Assembly (NCBI RefSeq): GCF_000243675.2
Contig: NZ_AHMM02000006.1
Location: 186,001-250,000, forward strand
DNA from: Leptospira inadai serovar Lyme str. 10
Lineage (GTDB): Bacteria > Spirochaetota > Leptospiria > Leptospirales > Leptospiraceae
Length of the DNA: 64,000 bases
Direction of reading: 5' to 3'
Shown here: positions 28,573 to 37,583 of the stretch, piece after piece
Numbering within the stretch: the first letter of the stretch is position 1
How the letters are laid out: each line of letters starts with the position of its first letter
Position numbers and translations under genes: made by a program
Notes under the pieces: generated by a model
The model's database searches: none
What the model saw: the letters and a program-made list of their open reading frames with translations, nothing else
Told to the model about the DNA's origin: nothing

Positions 28573-29652
28573 CTATATTACGGCGGCTTTTAGCTCGGAT
28601 TCGTCTTCGTCGTTGAAGGCTTCGCCATAGGTCATCCAGCAGCCTGTTTTTTCATCCATCAATTTGCATCGGGACGTAGACCGAAAATAATCCTTAAAAA
28701 TCGATTTTCGTTCCAGTATAAACGAAGAGTAATGAACTTTCATTTCTTGTAATGCATGCCCCAAACGATAGAAAGGAATTTTCATATGGACATGGTGGGG
28801 AGAATGAAGAAAGATATTATGCAAAAAGAAATTCAGGAAACCGGGTATATGATAATTTATGGTTCCCATCATCTGCCCGTAAAAGGGAGTCCAATCTTTG
28901 GATCCCTTCCAGGGAATCTCCGAATGAATATGGTGAACATAGACGGTGATTCCGATGAAATAGTTCCAAGATAAGAATGGAAGAAGCCAGACTTTTAATA
29001 AAAACCAGCCTCCCAGGGAAGAATCGAAATCGTTCGCCGTACTTCCTCCGAAATAAAAGACCGCCGCGGCCGATCCGAAAGCGAAGGTCAGCATGATGAT
29101 TTTATCGCGAAGTGCTTCTTTTAAAGGCGCAGTAAAAATAACCATCCCTTTGAGCCAAATTTCGATGAGATAATAAATTCCTCCTCCGAATGCCGACCAG
29201 GCGATTCTGTGAAAGCCTTTGCGCAGTAAACCGAAACTTTTATATTGTTTAGGACTGACGGGGTGCCAAACGACGTCCCCTTTTAGTTTAATAGTATGCC
29301 CGTGATGGATTCTATTATGGCCGTACGCCCATTGGTTATAGGCATGAAGCGACGGTAACATCGCGATTTGCCCGATCCAATAGGAAAGTCTTTCACTTTT
29401 GAATAAAGCGCCGTGTGCGGCATCATGACCGATAATAAAGAGGGACGATATCGATAATCCTGCAAGAATCCAGAGAAACGGTAGAATATACCAAGATTCC
29501 ACGTTCCAAAGTAGAAGGAATGTGAATGCAAAGATTATAATATCTCTTATAAAATAGAGAATACCTTTATAGGTGGGATTATCAAAACTTTTCTTGGAAA
29601 TAATTTCTCGAACGCTTCCGAGCGTCTCCTTCGGCATGATCGTTTTTTCCAT
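28573..29652 (-). CDS. Membrane fatty acid desaturase
   Basis: A 359-residue di-iron desaturase that introduces double bonds into acyl chains. The three histidine boxes are present: HDAAHGALF near residue 75, HNRIHHGHT near 112, and HSPHHVHMKIP near 283. Four or more transmembrane segments flank them. AAGGAG seven bases before the ATG at 29652 fixes the start (a longer frame reaches 29748). The third box, HxxHHVH, with its 'NIFLHSPHH' context, fits acyl-lipid/acyl-CoA desaturases. It may modify products of the fatty acid synthase cluster further on, but this is inference. Confidence 0.9.
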   Translation of the reverse strand: MEKTIMPKETLGSVREIISKKSFDNPTYKGILYFIRDIIIFAFTFLLLWNVESWYILPFLWILAGLSISSLFIIGHDAAHGALFKSERLSYWIGQIAMLPSLHAYNQWAYGHNRIHHGHTIKLKGDVVWHPVSPKQYKSFGLLRKGFHRIAWSAFGGGIYYLIEIWLKGMVIFTAPLKEALRDKIIMLTFAFGSAAAVFYFGGSTANDFDSSLGGWFLLKVWLLPFLSWNYFIGITVYVHHIHSEIPWKGSKDWTPFYGQMMGTINYHIPGFLNFFLHNIFLHSPHHVHMKIPFYRLGHALQEMKVHYSSFILERKSIFKDYFRSTSRCKLMDEKTGCWMTYGEAFNDEDESELKAAVI

Positions 29653-29870
29653 ATATGGACTCCTTTTTCGCTTCGGTTTACAAATGGGATCAAACCCATT
29701 GTTCTTTCGCTTGGTAAATAAGAGTCGAAACCTCATTCTTTGTTGCAAAAAAGGATTCTATTATGCGGTTTTTATCGTGGGGCCGAACGAAACCGGGGCC
29801 CGCAGATCCCGATTTTCTTTAAACTCGACATAAGTATCGACATTCATTCGAAAGTGGATTTTAAAACCTG

Positions 29871-30767
29871 CTAGCTTAGGGTTTCCGAAAGATCGGCAGC
29901 TCCGGCGTCTCTATTTCGTTTAACCATAATCAGCCCGAAAATGAGGGCAGTTAAAAACATTAATAAACTGTAAGTAATCGGAACGATAGTCATGGTAGGA
30001 ACCATAAGGATAGTTCCCGTTACTAAGAGCGCAGTCGTCCCGTTCTGTATGCCTAATTCGAACGCGATAGTAATCGCCTGAGGTCGGCTCAAACGCAGAA
30101 GAATGCCGAGAAGAAATCCAACGCTGATGCATAAACAATTCATCGTTAATGCTGCGGCACCGCTAAGCACAAAGAATCCGATCATATTCTCCCAGTTTTG
30201 TCTAACTATGCCCGCTATAATTAGGAACAAAATAATCATAGAAAAATACTTAATCGGTTTTTCGAAACCGAGCGCAAATTTCGGAGCCCAGCGTTTGACC
30301 GACATTCCTAACACGACCGGTAATACGGTGATAGCAAACAATTGTAGGATAGTTTTCAAGATAGGTAGATTAATCGCTTTTCCTTCTCCCATAAAATAAA
30401 CCATCGAATAGTAAGCTAGAAAAGGAAGTGTGAAAGGTTTAATAATACTGATAAGCGCCGTTAAGGTAACCGAAAGCGCAACGTCTCCATGGAACAAGTA
30501 AGAATACATATTCGAGGTTGGACCGGACGGACAGCAGGATAAAACCATTAAGCCGACGGCCAATAAAGGTTCCAGATGAAAAATTACCGCCACGCAAAAG
30601 CCTAAAATCGGCAAGAGTATCAATTGAGCCAGTAGACCTACCATAACGGCTTTCGGGTATAATGCCACCCTCGCAAAATCCTTACCGGTTAAAGATAAGC
30701 CCATTCCAAACATAATTATGAACAAAGAGAACGGCAATACCGTCTCTAACAGAAATCCGCCTTGCAT
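29871..30767 (-). CDS. Bile acid:sodium symporter family (BASS) transporter
   Basis: A 298-residue inner-membrane protein with nine to ten helices. Family signs are the N-terminal LFIIMFGMGLSLTGKDF, the crossover motif SCCPSGPTSNMYSYL near residue 80 and ELGIQNGTTALLV near residue 240. Members move organic anions such as bile acids, pantoate or pyruvate with sodium; the substrate cannot be read here. It lies between the desaturase and a membrane PP2C gene on the same strand. Confidence 0.9.
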   Translation of the reverse strand: MQGGFLLETVLPFSLFIIMFGMGLSLTGKDFARVALYPKAVMVGLLAQLILLPILGFCVAVIFHLEPLLAVGLMVLSCCPSGPTSNMYSYLFHGDVALSVTLTALISIIKPFTLPFLAYYSMVYFMGEGKAINLPILKTILQLFAITVLPVVLGMSVKRWAPKFALGFEKPIKYFSMIILFLIIAGIVRQNWENMIGFFVLSGAAALTMNCLCISVGFLLGILLRLSRPQAITIAFELGIQNGTTALLVTGTILMVPTMTIVPITYSLLMFLTALIFGLIMVKRNRDAGAADLSETLS

Positions 30768-30806
30768 TTTTTTTCTCCTAAATATTTTTAATAATCTTCT
30801 ATTATT

Positions 30807-33092
30807 TCACAGTTTAATCCGGTTTTTCTGGCATCCTCCGATGCGAAGGTTAGTTTCAGGATTCGAGATATATTCTATTTTTAGAATGGAAATATCGTCG
30901 AAAAGGTGGTTCTTAATTTTCTCGTAAACTTCATTGAGATCTCCTTTCGCCTCTTCGATGCAGCTTAAAAACGTTTCCGGACTTCCGTTAATAATATTGT
31001 TCCCATCATCGGAACGTCCCGCTATAAGATCGTCTTTTCCGTCCGAGCCGATAATAAGGCAGTCTCCGGATCGTAGTTGGATTGATTGGATTATGAAGGC
31101 TTCGGAAGAATCCTGAGGTATGCCCATCCTGTTAAAAAAGTGCTTCGTATGTAATAGCGAAGCCTTGCCATTTCGATAGAGAATCGGAATAGGGTGTTCG
31201 GCATTGACTATATAGGCTTTCCCCGAATCTTCTTCGATGATTCCTATTACCGCCGTAACAAGCATCGTTCCATCGAATATTTCGAATATTTTGGAAAGTT
31301 CTAAGAAGGTCGATTTTAGCCATCTCTGCGGCGTGATTTCGTTTACCTTATCTTCGAAAAGTTTTGTCCGATTTAGGATGGAGCCGAAGATGGAACCTAA
31401 AACTATAGCTCCTCCGGCTCCCTGAATCGATTTGCCCATCGCGTCCGCATTGATAAATACGCTACAACTCTTGCCTCCGATGGTGAGAGTGTCTGCCATC
31501 GAAAGATCCCCGCCGATTTCGTAGTCATGACCTTTAAACGTAAATTGTTTCTTTTGACGTATGAACGATTCGAATGCGATTCTTCCGTTCTCAATTTTTT
31601 CGATTCCGAACGGTTTGAGAAGCAGGGAAGTTAAAAAATAATCCCCTTGCTGTTGCTCCAAAAGTTGAGTAAGTTGAAACGTTCTTTCCTTTACCTGGTC
31701 TTCTAACGTATTCGCATAAACGGATAAAGCCGTCTGTGCCTCTCGAATCGTTGCCACCATCCCATTAAACGAAATGGATAGGAAGCCGATTTCGTCTTGA
31801 ATGCGAACAGGTATTTTGGCGGAGAGATCGCCTTTGTTAATCCTTTCAATCGCGGATAAAAGGTTTTTAAGAGGATTCCAGATAGTTCCTTTGAAAAAGA
31901 ATCTGAATCCAATAAGTATCGTGACGATGGTGACAGCTAATATATATACATGCAAGATGACAATTTCATGCATAGATTCCCTGTATGATTCGTAAGGAAA
32001 GCCGAATTCATAAATGGTTGCAGAATCCTTAATATTGAAACGATAGGATACCGACCAGGGATTCTTGGATTCGTCGGAAAGAAAGAAACGATCTACATGT
32101 TTAGGAAAGAACGAGTCTACATCTTCTAAAGCCTGCCTTTTGAATTCATTCCCTTTGATCGTCGATATGGGAAGAGAGGCGTCCAGCGAGCGCGCAACCT
32201 TGCTTGTTCCGGAAATTTCAATCGCATACAAAATTCCGGCAGGAAAGTTTTTCAGAAAGACCGAACTTTCAGATTCTCTCAATTTAGCTAAATCGAATGT
32301 TTCTTCCTGTCTTGCAACGGAAGCTATGCCTAACCAATATTGTATAAGCAGAAATGTTCCCAAGCATATCCCGGTAATTCGATTCAAGAATCTAGTTTTG
32401 TCTTCGGTAGTATTAATATATAAAACTAAAATTATAAAGCTTCCGGGAATGATGAAGAATGTATAGATCGTCAGGAATGTCGCTCTGGAGATGATTCCTG
32501 CTCGACTCATAGCGTTTGCGACTACGGCCGGAAGAATGAGAAGAATAAAAAATAATAAGAATAGGGAGGTCACATATCCTTTTCCTATTTGTTTGTTTAA
32601 CCAGGATCTTCGTATCCCGATGAATATCATGATGGAGCAGTAGCTAAGTATCAGAACTCCTAAAAGTTTATTTTCGTTAATTAAGCCGAATGTCCAAATT
32701 TGTTCAGTGAAATCGAATACGGGCCTTAAGGATAATGTAGCATTAATATAGTATGCTGAGAAGCCGATCCATATGACGCTCTGCGTCCATAGTAATGCAG
32801 AGGCGAATTTATGGTTCGTTAATACTGGATAGTGTAGGAAAAATTGTGTTAGGCATACGAATGCGGGAATGACGAAAAGAATAAGCCAGCGATGGTATGC
32901 GGCGGTCGGTGAATTTAAGCTGTATGCGGTTACGAATGCAAATGCGTGAATTGAAAGAAACGCGAAGGCGGTACCCAGATACGTGCTGGATCTGGATCTT
33001 CCTGGAATACCTAATAAAAAAGCACTCAGCACTCCGGTAAAAACGCACACGATCAACGAACCGAAAGAAAAGAATGTAAGTTTTAGATCCAT
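30807..33092 (-). CDS. Membrane-sensor PP2C (SpoIIE) phosphatase with HAMP
   Basis: A 761-residue signalling protein. Residues 1-270 have about seven to eight transmembrane helices with an internal HRW motif, and an extracytoplasmic loop (~275-365) and a further helix follow. The HAMP domain lies at ~392-450 (NPLKNLLSAIERINKGDLSA), then a coiled coil and a SpoIIE-type PP2C domain to the end, with metal-binding motifs EIGGDLS, DAMGKS and GSDGKDD. Such enzymes dephosphorylate anti-sigma-factor antagonists. The ATG at 33092 aligns with the MDL start of the related 1048-residue protein; the frame reaches 33158. The N-terminal sensor is shared with two other proteins in this window. Confidence 0.87.
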   Translation of the reverse strand: MDLKLTFFSFGSLIVCVFTGVLSAFLLGIPGRSRSSTYLGTAFAFLSIHAFAFVTAYSLNSPTAAYHRWLILFVIPAFVCLTQFFLHYPVLTNHKFASALLWTQSVIWIGFSAYYINATLSLRPVFDFTEQIWTFGLINENKLLGVLILSYCSIMIFIGIRRSWLNKQIGKGYVTSLFLLFFILLILPAVVANAMSRAGIISRATFLTIYTFFIIPGSFIILVLYINTTEDKTRFLNRITGICLGTFLLIQYWLGIASVARQEETFDLAKLRESESSVFLKNFPAGILYAIEISGTSKVARSLDASLPISTIKGNEFKRQALEDVDSFFPKHVDRFFLSDESKNPWSVSYRFNIKDSATIYEFGFPYESYRESMHEIVILHVYILAVTIVTILIGFRFFFKGTIWNPLKNLLSAIERINKGDLSAKIPVRIQDEIGFLSISFNGMVATIREAQTALSVYANTLEDQVKERTFQLTQLLEQQQGDYFLTSLLLKPFGIEKIENGRIAFESFIRQKKQFTFKGHDYEIGGDLSMADTLTIGGKSCSVFINADAMGKSIQGAGGAIVLGSIFGSILNRTKLFEDKVNEITPQRWLKSTFLELSKIFEIFDGTMLVTAVIGIIEEDSGKAYIVNAEHPIPILYRNGKASLLHTKHFFNRMGIPQDSSEAFIIQSIQLRSGDCLIIGSDGKDDLIAGRSDDGNNIINGSPETFLSCIEEAKGDLNEVYEKIKNHLFDDISILKIEYISNPETNLRIGGCQKNRIKL

Positions 33093-33233
33093 AAAGTCTT
33101 GCAGATACTTTTGCAGGAAGCGTACCAATACGATTGTTTTAAAAAAGACGGTTCTCATTCGGATATGTTGATAATTCTGGTCTGAATCCTCATTTTAAAT
33201 CGAACGGATTTTCGAATTCGTATCGATCTGATT

Positions 33234-33292
33234 GTTTTCAATCGATTCGCAAAAAAACGATCGATCAATTTCAATCGGCAGCGATCGAAAAT
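33234..33292. promoter_or_regulatory. Candidate upstream activator sites of the outer-membrane protein gene
   Basis: GTTTTCAATCGATT at 33234-33247 is identical, in inverted orientation, to 36261-36274 in the divergent esterase/hydrolase gap. A second near-palindromic block (33258-33292, with GATCAATTTCAATCG and GCGATCGAAAATC) follows. Both lie ~100-140 bp upstream of the predicted sigma-54 start, where activators bind. The protein that binds is not proven. Confidence 0.5.
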
Positions 33293-33347
33293 CTCTCATT
33301 AGCCTCATACGGCTCGGTTTTCATCACTCGTATCAATAATTTTCGCA

Positions 33348-33363
33348 TGGCACGGAACCTGCT
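33348..33363 (+). promoter_or_regulatory. Sigma-54 promoter (-24/-12) of the outer-membrane protein gene
   Basis: TGGCACGGAACCTGCT matches the TGGCACG-N4-TTGCW consensus, with the invariant GG and GC ten bases apart. The predicted start is near 33374, about 60 bases before the ATG at 33433. Confidence 0.72.
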
Positions 33364-33432
33364 TAGAGAGGGGTGACTTCTTATGCTTTAACAAGCATTC
33401 GAGGCATTCTCAAAAATAGATCGAGGAGAAGT

Positions 33433-34515
33433 ATGATGCGAGAAAAAGTTAAAGAAAATCTAATGCGGATTATAATCATTTTAGGATTATTTACGCTTAC
33501 CGGATTACCAATTTCGGGGGAAGAATCCAAACCGGTCGCCGACGATAAAGATAAAAAGTGGAGAATTCTTTTGGGAGCAATGGCGGGCCAGTTCGACTTG
33601 CAATTACAGACAAAACTTCCTTTTAATTACGTAAACCCGATTAATGGACAGAGGGAAATCCCATCCTTAGGAAGCGCGACCGGCTTAACGCAATCAGGAT
33701 CATTGGATTTAGGGTTAAACGGTTATGGACCTCAAAAAGGATTTCAATTCATGATACTGAGCGACCAGCTCGTATTTCAAGCAGCCTATGCGAGAGTCGA
33801 CGTAAATTTCTCACCGTTAAATAAACCGCCTGTCGGAGTCAATATCGCGGAAGGGCATGCGGGCGGAAATATTTACTCAACGAGTTTAGATTACTATTTT
33901 AAATTCAGTCAATACGTACAGCCGATGATAGGCGTAGCTTACGGCGCATTTGGAGCATATTATAAAGTACGTAATGTCGTCGGAACGACGGCCGGAAATA
34001 GTTTTTACGAATCGTTTCCGGTCGTCGATGCTGATGATGGATACAACTCGGATATCGGTAAAGCCGGGCTCCGGATAAAATTACCCATCCAGAGTTGGAA
34101 TATTACGCCCTATTTCCAATATGCCGGGAACAATTATCATATTAACGTAAGGACGGCTGCCGGGGCGATACAAGCTCAACAAAACGGATACCCGCAAAAC
34201 CCAGGAGCTCTGCAGGATGCTTGGTACGGCCAAGGAACCGGTTCTGCAAGTATTGTAGATTCAATGATTCCGATTCAGAGGCAAGGGCGGAGTGTCGGAA
34301 TGGTATTCTTCTTCGATTATAAGAAATTCCTGAGTCTTACGATCAATGCGAGGAGAAATTTCACTCAAGGAGCTTGGAACGTTTCGGCGACGCTAGCATT
34401 CTTCTTTCATCCGAATGCCGGAATTATGGCGACATACCTGTATGCAGAGCCGGAAATATTACTATCTTTCAATAGAGGTTGGGCGATCGGGCCGGTATTC
34501 ACTGTATCGTTTTAG
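33433..34515 (+). CDS. Outer-membrane beta-barrel protein
   Basis: A 360-residue protein with a signal peptide (RIIIILGLFTLTGLPISG). The chain is rich in amphipathic strands, e.g. FQFMILSDQLVFQAAYARVD, LRIKLPIQSWNITPYFQYAG and a C-terminus AIGPVFTVSF ending in phenylalanine, as barrels do. I do not recognise a named family. The start at 33433 follows GAGGAGAA. A sigma-54 promoter lies ~70 bases upstream, linking it to the esterase and hydrolase genes at 35-37 kb. A role in uptake of ester or lipid breakdown products is possible but inferred. Confidence 0.75.
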   Translation: MMREKVKENLMRIIIILGLFTLTGLPISGEESKPVADDKDKKWRILLGAMAGQFDLQLQTKLPFNYVNPINGQREIPSLGSATGLTQSGSLDLGLNGYGPQKGFQFMILSDQLVFQAAYARVDVNFSPLNKPPVGVNIAEGHAGGNIYSTSLDYYFKFSQYVQPMIGVAYGAFGAYYKVRNVVGTTAGNSFYESFPVVDADDGYNSDIGKAGLRIKLPIQSWNITPYFQYAGNNYHINVRTAAGAIQAQQNGYPQNPGALQDAWYGQGTGSASIVDSMIPIQRQGRSVGMVFFFDYKKFLSLTINARRNFTQGAWNVSATLAFFFHPNAGIMATYLYAEPEILLSFNRGWAIGPVFTVSF

Positions 34516-34584
34516 AAAAATGTTTTTAGGGTCCCTAATTTACAATCCGACGGAGTTAGCGTAACGGCCGCACTCGCCCGTCTT

Positions 34585-35190
34585 TCAACGCATAGGATTA
34601 TTCGCTTCTCGAAGCTTTTTATTCGAAAGTTTTAAGATCGAATCGTCGATCGATTGTATCTGCAAATTGAATTCTTTTCTTTGCTCTTCGGAAAGCCCTT
34701 CTTTAAACTGTTCGTAAGAATTTTTTAGGACCTCTCGAAGGTCTTTTTTTTTCTTCAATTGAAGGGAAATGAATTCTTCCTCCTCGAATAGGGTTAATCC
34801 GACAGCTCTTTCCTTTCCTTCGAGATAATCTAGTTTTTCATGAAAGGATTTTATCTCTTCGATACGAGTTGGGTCCGGATTCGGCTTAAAGATATTATCT
34901 TCCAAATTATCCCACATCCCGCTCAATGACGGATGCGCGAATGGAATCTTTACCAAAGTCATTTTAGCTAGTTCGGAAACTTTATCCGAACTAAAAAAAT
35001 CTCTATTCTCCGCTTTTCTAGATTCCGTTTCGCGGGGAGTTAAAGAGCTAAGTTCAAGTTCTTCCGTTTCTTCTTCGATAGAAAGAGACGATTGAGATTT
35101 CTGGGAGAGTAATATCATGGAAAGTATTAGAGGTAAAGCCGGCAGAAGGATTAATGCGAATAAAAGGTTCGTTTTGATAAAGAATTTCAT
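34585..35190 (-). CDS. Membrane-anchored helical protein downstream of the esterase
   Basis: A 201-residue protein: one N-terminal transmembrane anchor (TNLLFALILLPALPLILSMIL), then an acidic linker and long charged helices (FHEKLDYLEGKERAVG, SLQLKKKKDLREVLK, FKEGLSEEQRKEFNLQ). The layout (anchor plus helical periplasmic arm) and the position behind a secreted esterase recall lipase-specific foldases, but the RxxFDY signature of those is absent. GAGGATAATC precedes the ATG. It shares the esterase strand, separated by a hairpin. Confidence 0.65.
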   Translation of the reverse strand: MKFFIKTNLLFALILLPALPLILSMILLSQKSQSSLSIEEETEELELSSLTPRETESRKAENRDFFSSDKVSELAKMTLVKIPFAHPSLSGMWDNLEDNIFKPNPDPTRIEEIKSFHEKLDYLEGKERAVGLTLFEEEEFISLQLKKKKDLREVLKNSYEQFKEGLSEEQRKEFNLQIQSIDDSILKLSNKKLREANNPMR

Positions 35191-35212
35191 GATTATCCTC
35201 GAAAGGCGATTT

Positions 35213-35248
35213 AAAAGAGCCCGACACGATTGAATGTCGAGCTCTTCA
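35213..35248 (-). terminator. Intercistronic hairpin, terminator-like
   Basis: A near-perfect 12-base stem (AAGAGCTCGACA with TGTCGGGCTCTT on the minus strand) with an 8-base loop is followed by TTTT. It lies between the esterase and the helical anchored protein and could lower expression of the latter. Confidence 0.6.
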
Positions 35249-35256
35249 GAAAGGTA

Positions 35257-36087
35257 TTAACGATACTGGTTAAACCAAGCGTAGATTTTATCGGGGGAAG
35301 CGGAGAACCAACCGTGTCCGGCAAAATAGTCCGTATACAGACCGGTAGGGATTCCTAGAGATCGGAGTTTTTCGTAATAGAGGTCCATCGTCCACCAAGG
35401 AACTACGATATCAAGCCAGCCGTGAAGAAAATACGTTGGTGGATGATTTGCAGGTAAGGTCGGTACTATGCATAAGGGGCCGCTGCAGGTCGCATAAGAT
35501 CCCGATTGTATCGCTAAGGCCTTAAATTCTCCCGGAAAAGAGACTGCCATTCTGCTAGTATTATATCCTCCGCTAGAGACTCCCGTAGCAAATTTTTTAT
35601 TGGGATTAATCGGCCCGAAAGTTCCTTTTCGAATTGCCGCAAACAAATTGGTTAAGTATCGATAATCACCCGACAGTTCGTAAGCAATCGAAAATCCCGG
35701 AATATTGGTTTCCCAAAACAAATCTGCAGCAGCATCGGGAGCAATGACCGCAAATCCGTTATTGAGCATACGTTCAATCACTTGCAATTCATAATATCCG
35801 CCGAACGGTACTCCCTCGGTTCTGGTAAATTCTACCGGAAAGAAAGAACCTTGGTACATCACCACCACCGGCCAACCTCCGGCAGGTGGAGTTCCTTCAG
35901 GTACTTGGTATTTAACGTTACGAAAGGTGCCCGGTAACGCCTCGATTAGCGTACTGGAATAAGAACAAGTGGTTGTTTTTAATAAAAAACCAGTCGTTTG
36001 GCATCGAGCCGCATCCAGTTCGTTCGTTCCTGCAAAAAAGAAACTGCCTACTAGTATAGGCAATAACAGAGTTATTCTCTTCAACAT
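35257..36087 (-). CDS. Secreted alpha/beta-hydrolase esterase (PHB-depolymerase-like)
   Basis: A 276-residue exported hydrolase: signal peptide ITLLLPILVGSFFFAGTNELDA, then an alpha/beta-hydrolase core. The nucleophile elbow is GVSSGG (Ser near residue 170) in KKFATGVSSGGYNTSRMAV, a likely oxyanion strand is WPVVVMYQGSFFPVEF, and the catalytic His is near the end in FAGHGWF. The pattern fits extracellular polyester/short-chain esterases, with the substrate unknown. The start at 36087 follows GTGAGGATG; the frame extends to 36162. A sigma-54 promoter lies ~55 bases upstream. Confidence 0.78.
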   Translation of the reverse strand: MLKRITLLLPILVGSFFFAGTNELDAARCQTTGFLLKTTTCSYSSTLIEALPGTFRNVKYQVPEGTPPAGGWPVVVMYQGSFFPVEFTRTEGVPFGGYYELQVIERMLNNGFAVIAPDAAADLFWETNIPGFSIAYELSGDYRYLTNLFAAIRKGTFGPINPNKKFATGVSSGGYNTSRMAVSFPGEFKALAIQSGSYATCSGPLCIVPTLPANHPPTYFLHGWLDIVVPWWTMDLYYEKLRSLGIPTGLYTDYFAGHGWFSASPDKIYAWFNQYR

Positions 36088-36141
36088 TTTTTCATCCTCA
36101 CCAGTCCTACATTTTATACGGCCTGGGTTTACGAGCATTAA

Positions 36142-36157
36142 AGCAAGTATCATGCCG
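36142..36157 (-). promoter_or_regulatory. Sigma-54 promoter of the esterase gene
   Basis: On the minus strand, CGGCATGATACTTGCT has GG and GC spaced by exactly ten bases and an intact TTGC element; only the first base and one -24 base depart from TGGCACG. The predicted start near 36131 leaves a ~44-base leader. Confidence 0.62.
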
Positions 36158-36260
36158 AACAAAAAATCTATTTAATATAACAATTGTATTAAATACTGAT
36201 GCGGAATAGTTGACAGGATCGGGTATTTAGATTTTTGACTCGATGCTTGTGTCTCATTTT

Positions 36261-36317
36261 AATCGATTGAAAACTTCATCTGATCGAAATCAATCAGACT
36301 AGATCGATTGGAAATCG
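36261..36317. promoter_or_regulatory. Candidate shared activator sites between two divergent sigma-54 promoters
   Basis: AATCGATTGAAAAC (36261-36274) is the exact inverse of the motif at 33234. A second block (TGATCGAAATCAATCA and GATCGATTGGAAATC, 36281-36317) resembles the second block there. The first site is ~120-145 bp from both predicted starts (36131 minus and 36395 plus), so one activator could serve both. Confidence 0.5.
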
Positions 36318-36368
36318 TAAAGCGGGTTTAAAGCAAGGTTTCGACGAGCTTGGAATGTCTCGATTATA

Positions 36369-36384
36369 TGGCATACTTATTGCA
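36369..36384 (+). promoter_or_regulatory. Sigma-54 promoter of the hydrolase lipoprotein gene
   Basis: TGGCATACTTATTGCA: intact TGGCA and TTGCA elements, GG and GC ten bases apart. It lies within the 5' part of a longer open frame, which supports the downstream start at 36451. The predicted transcription start is near 36395. Confidence 0.72.
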
Positions 36385-36450
36385 ATTTGCTCCCTATTAA
36401 AAGACTTACTCGGAAGCTATAAACTTTCGGTAAAGGGGAACATTCATAGT

Positions 36451-37500
36451 ATGAAAAATACTTTATATTTACAATTGCTGCTGTGCGGCTTGCTTTTAAC
36501 AGATTGTACTTCCTTATTTTTATATTGGATCAAGCCATCAGGTTCATTCCAAGAAAGTAAAGTTCCTGAAACTCCGGATTATTCTAAGCAGGAATCTTGG
36601 GCGGCCCTTCCTTCGATCAAAGACGATTCGGACGAGGTCCCGAATTCCCCCGAGTTTAAAAACTTACAGGATCAAGCTAAGGCAGATGTTTTTTTTGTTC
36701 ATCCTACTACTTTCATCAAAGGAGAGGGTTGGAATGCGGAGATCGGTGGTAACTTAATCGTCTATGGGATTTCGCCGTTGAAATTGCAAGCTTCCATATT
36801 TAACGAATCGGCGCGAATTTATGCGCCCCGATATAGACAGGCGGTACTTTATTCTTTTGTAGATGAGACGGGAAGCGGTGAGCAGGCCTTCTCAATTGCA
36901 AGAAGAGACGTGTTAAGCGCATTCGAATATTATTTAAAACACTATAACAAAGGAAGGCCGTTCTTTATTGCGGGCCATAGCCAAGGATCTATGATGTTGA
37001 TCTCAGTCCTAAAGGAGTATTTGGATAAAGGAAAGGTCTCCAATTTCGTCGCGGCATATCTGCCAGGTTGGTCGATTCGTTCTTCGGATTTCTCGAATTT
37101 GAAAATATGCAGGGGCCCCAAAGACATCGGATGTTACGTAAGCTGGAACTCGAAAAAATGGGGCTCGCAACTTAGCGATTTTGCTCTTCCTGCTGAGCGA
37201 TATGTGGGCGGGATTTGCGTTAATCCGGTGAATTGGACTTTGAATAGCTCCGAAACCTCGAAAGAGTTTCATAAAGGAGGGGTTGGAATCGGATTCTCTC
37301 ATGTGGATAGAAATTATGTTAGGACCAAATGCCAGGGGGAAATGCTGCAAGTCGATCTGCCTTCGAATCCGGATTACGAGTCTCGTAGAGGAAATAAAAA
37401 AAATTATCATATCGCCGACTATGGACTTTTTTATCTGGATGTACGAACGAATATCCGCGAAAGGTTAGAGGCATACTTTTCTAAAAAAACGAAAGATTGA
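36451..37500 (+). CDS. DUF3089-type alpha/beta-hydrolase lipoprotein
   Basis: A 349-residue protein with a lipoprotein signal (LQLLLCGLLLTDC, Cys ~19). The hydrolase core matches DUF3089: ADVFFVHPTTFIKGEGW, then the nucleophile motif in FFIAGHSQGSMMLISVL (Ser of GHSQG) and PGWSIRSSDFSNL. A catalytic His is likely in YHIADYGLFYLDV. The substrate is unknown, probably an ester or lipid at the envelope. The start is set by AAAGGGG and the sigma-54 promoter upstream; the open frame reaches back to 36355. Confidence 0.8.
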   Translation: MKNTLYLQLLLCGLLLTDCTSLFLYWIKPSGSFQESKVPETPDYSKQESWAALPSIKDDSDEVPNSPEFKNLQDQAKADVFFVHPTTFIKGEGWNAEIGGNLIVYGISPLKLQASIFNESARIYAPRYRQAVLYSFVDETGSGEQAFSIARRDVLSAFEYYLKHYNKGRPFFIAGHSQGSMMLISVLKEYLDKGKVSNFVAAYLPGWSIRSSDFSNLKICRGPKDIGCYVSWNSKKWGSQLSDFALPAERYVGGICVNPVNWTLNSSETSKEFHKGGVGIGFSHVDRNYVRTKCQGEMLQVDLPSNPDYESRRGNKKNYHIADYGLFYLDVRTNIRERLEAYFSKKTKD

Positions 37501-37583
37501 AATATTTACTCTAGAGATTTGGACTTTATAAAATTGCTGCTTGATCTTCTTAGAAAGAATGCTAGTTTGAAAACTCTTTTTTC

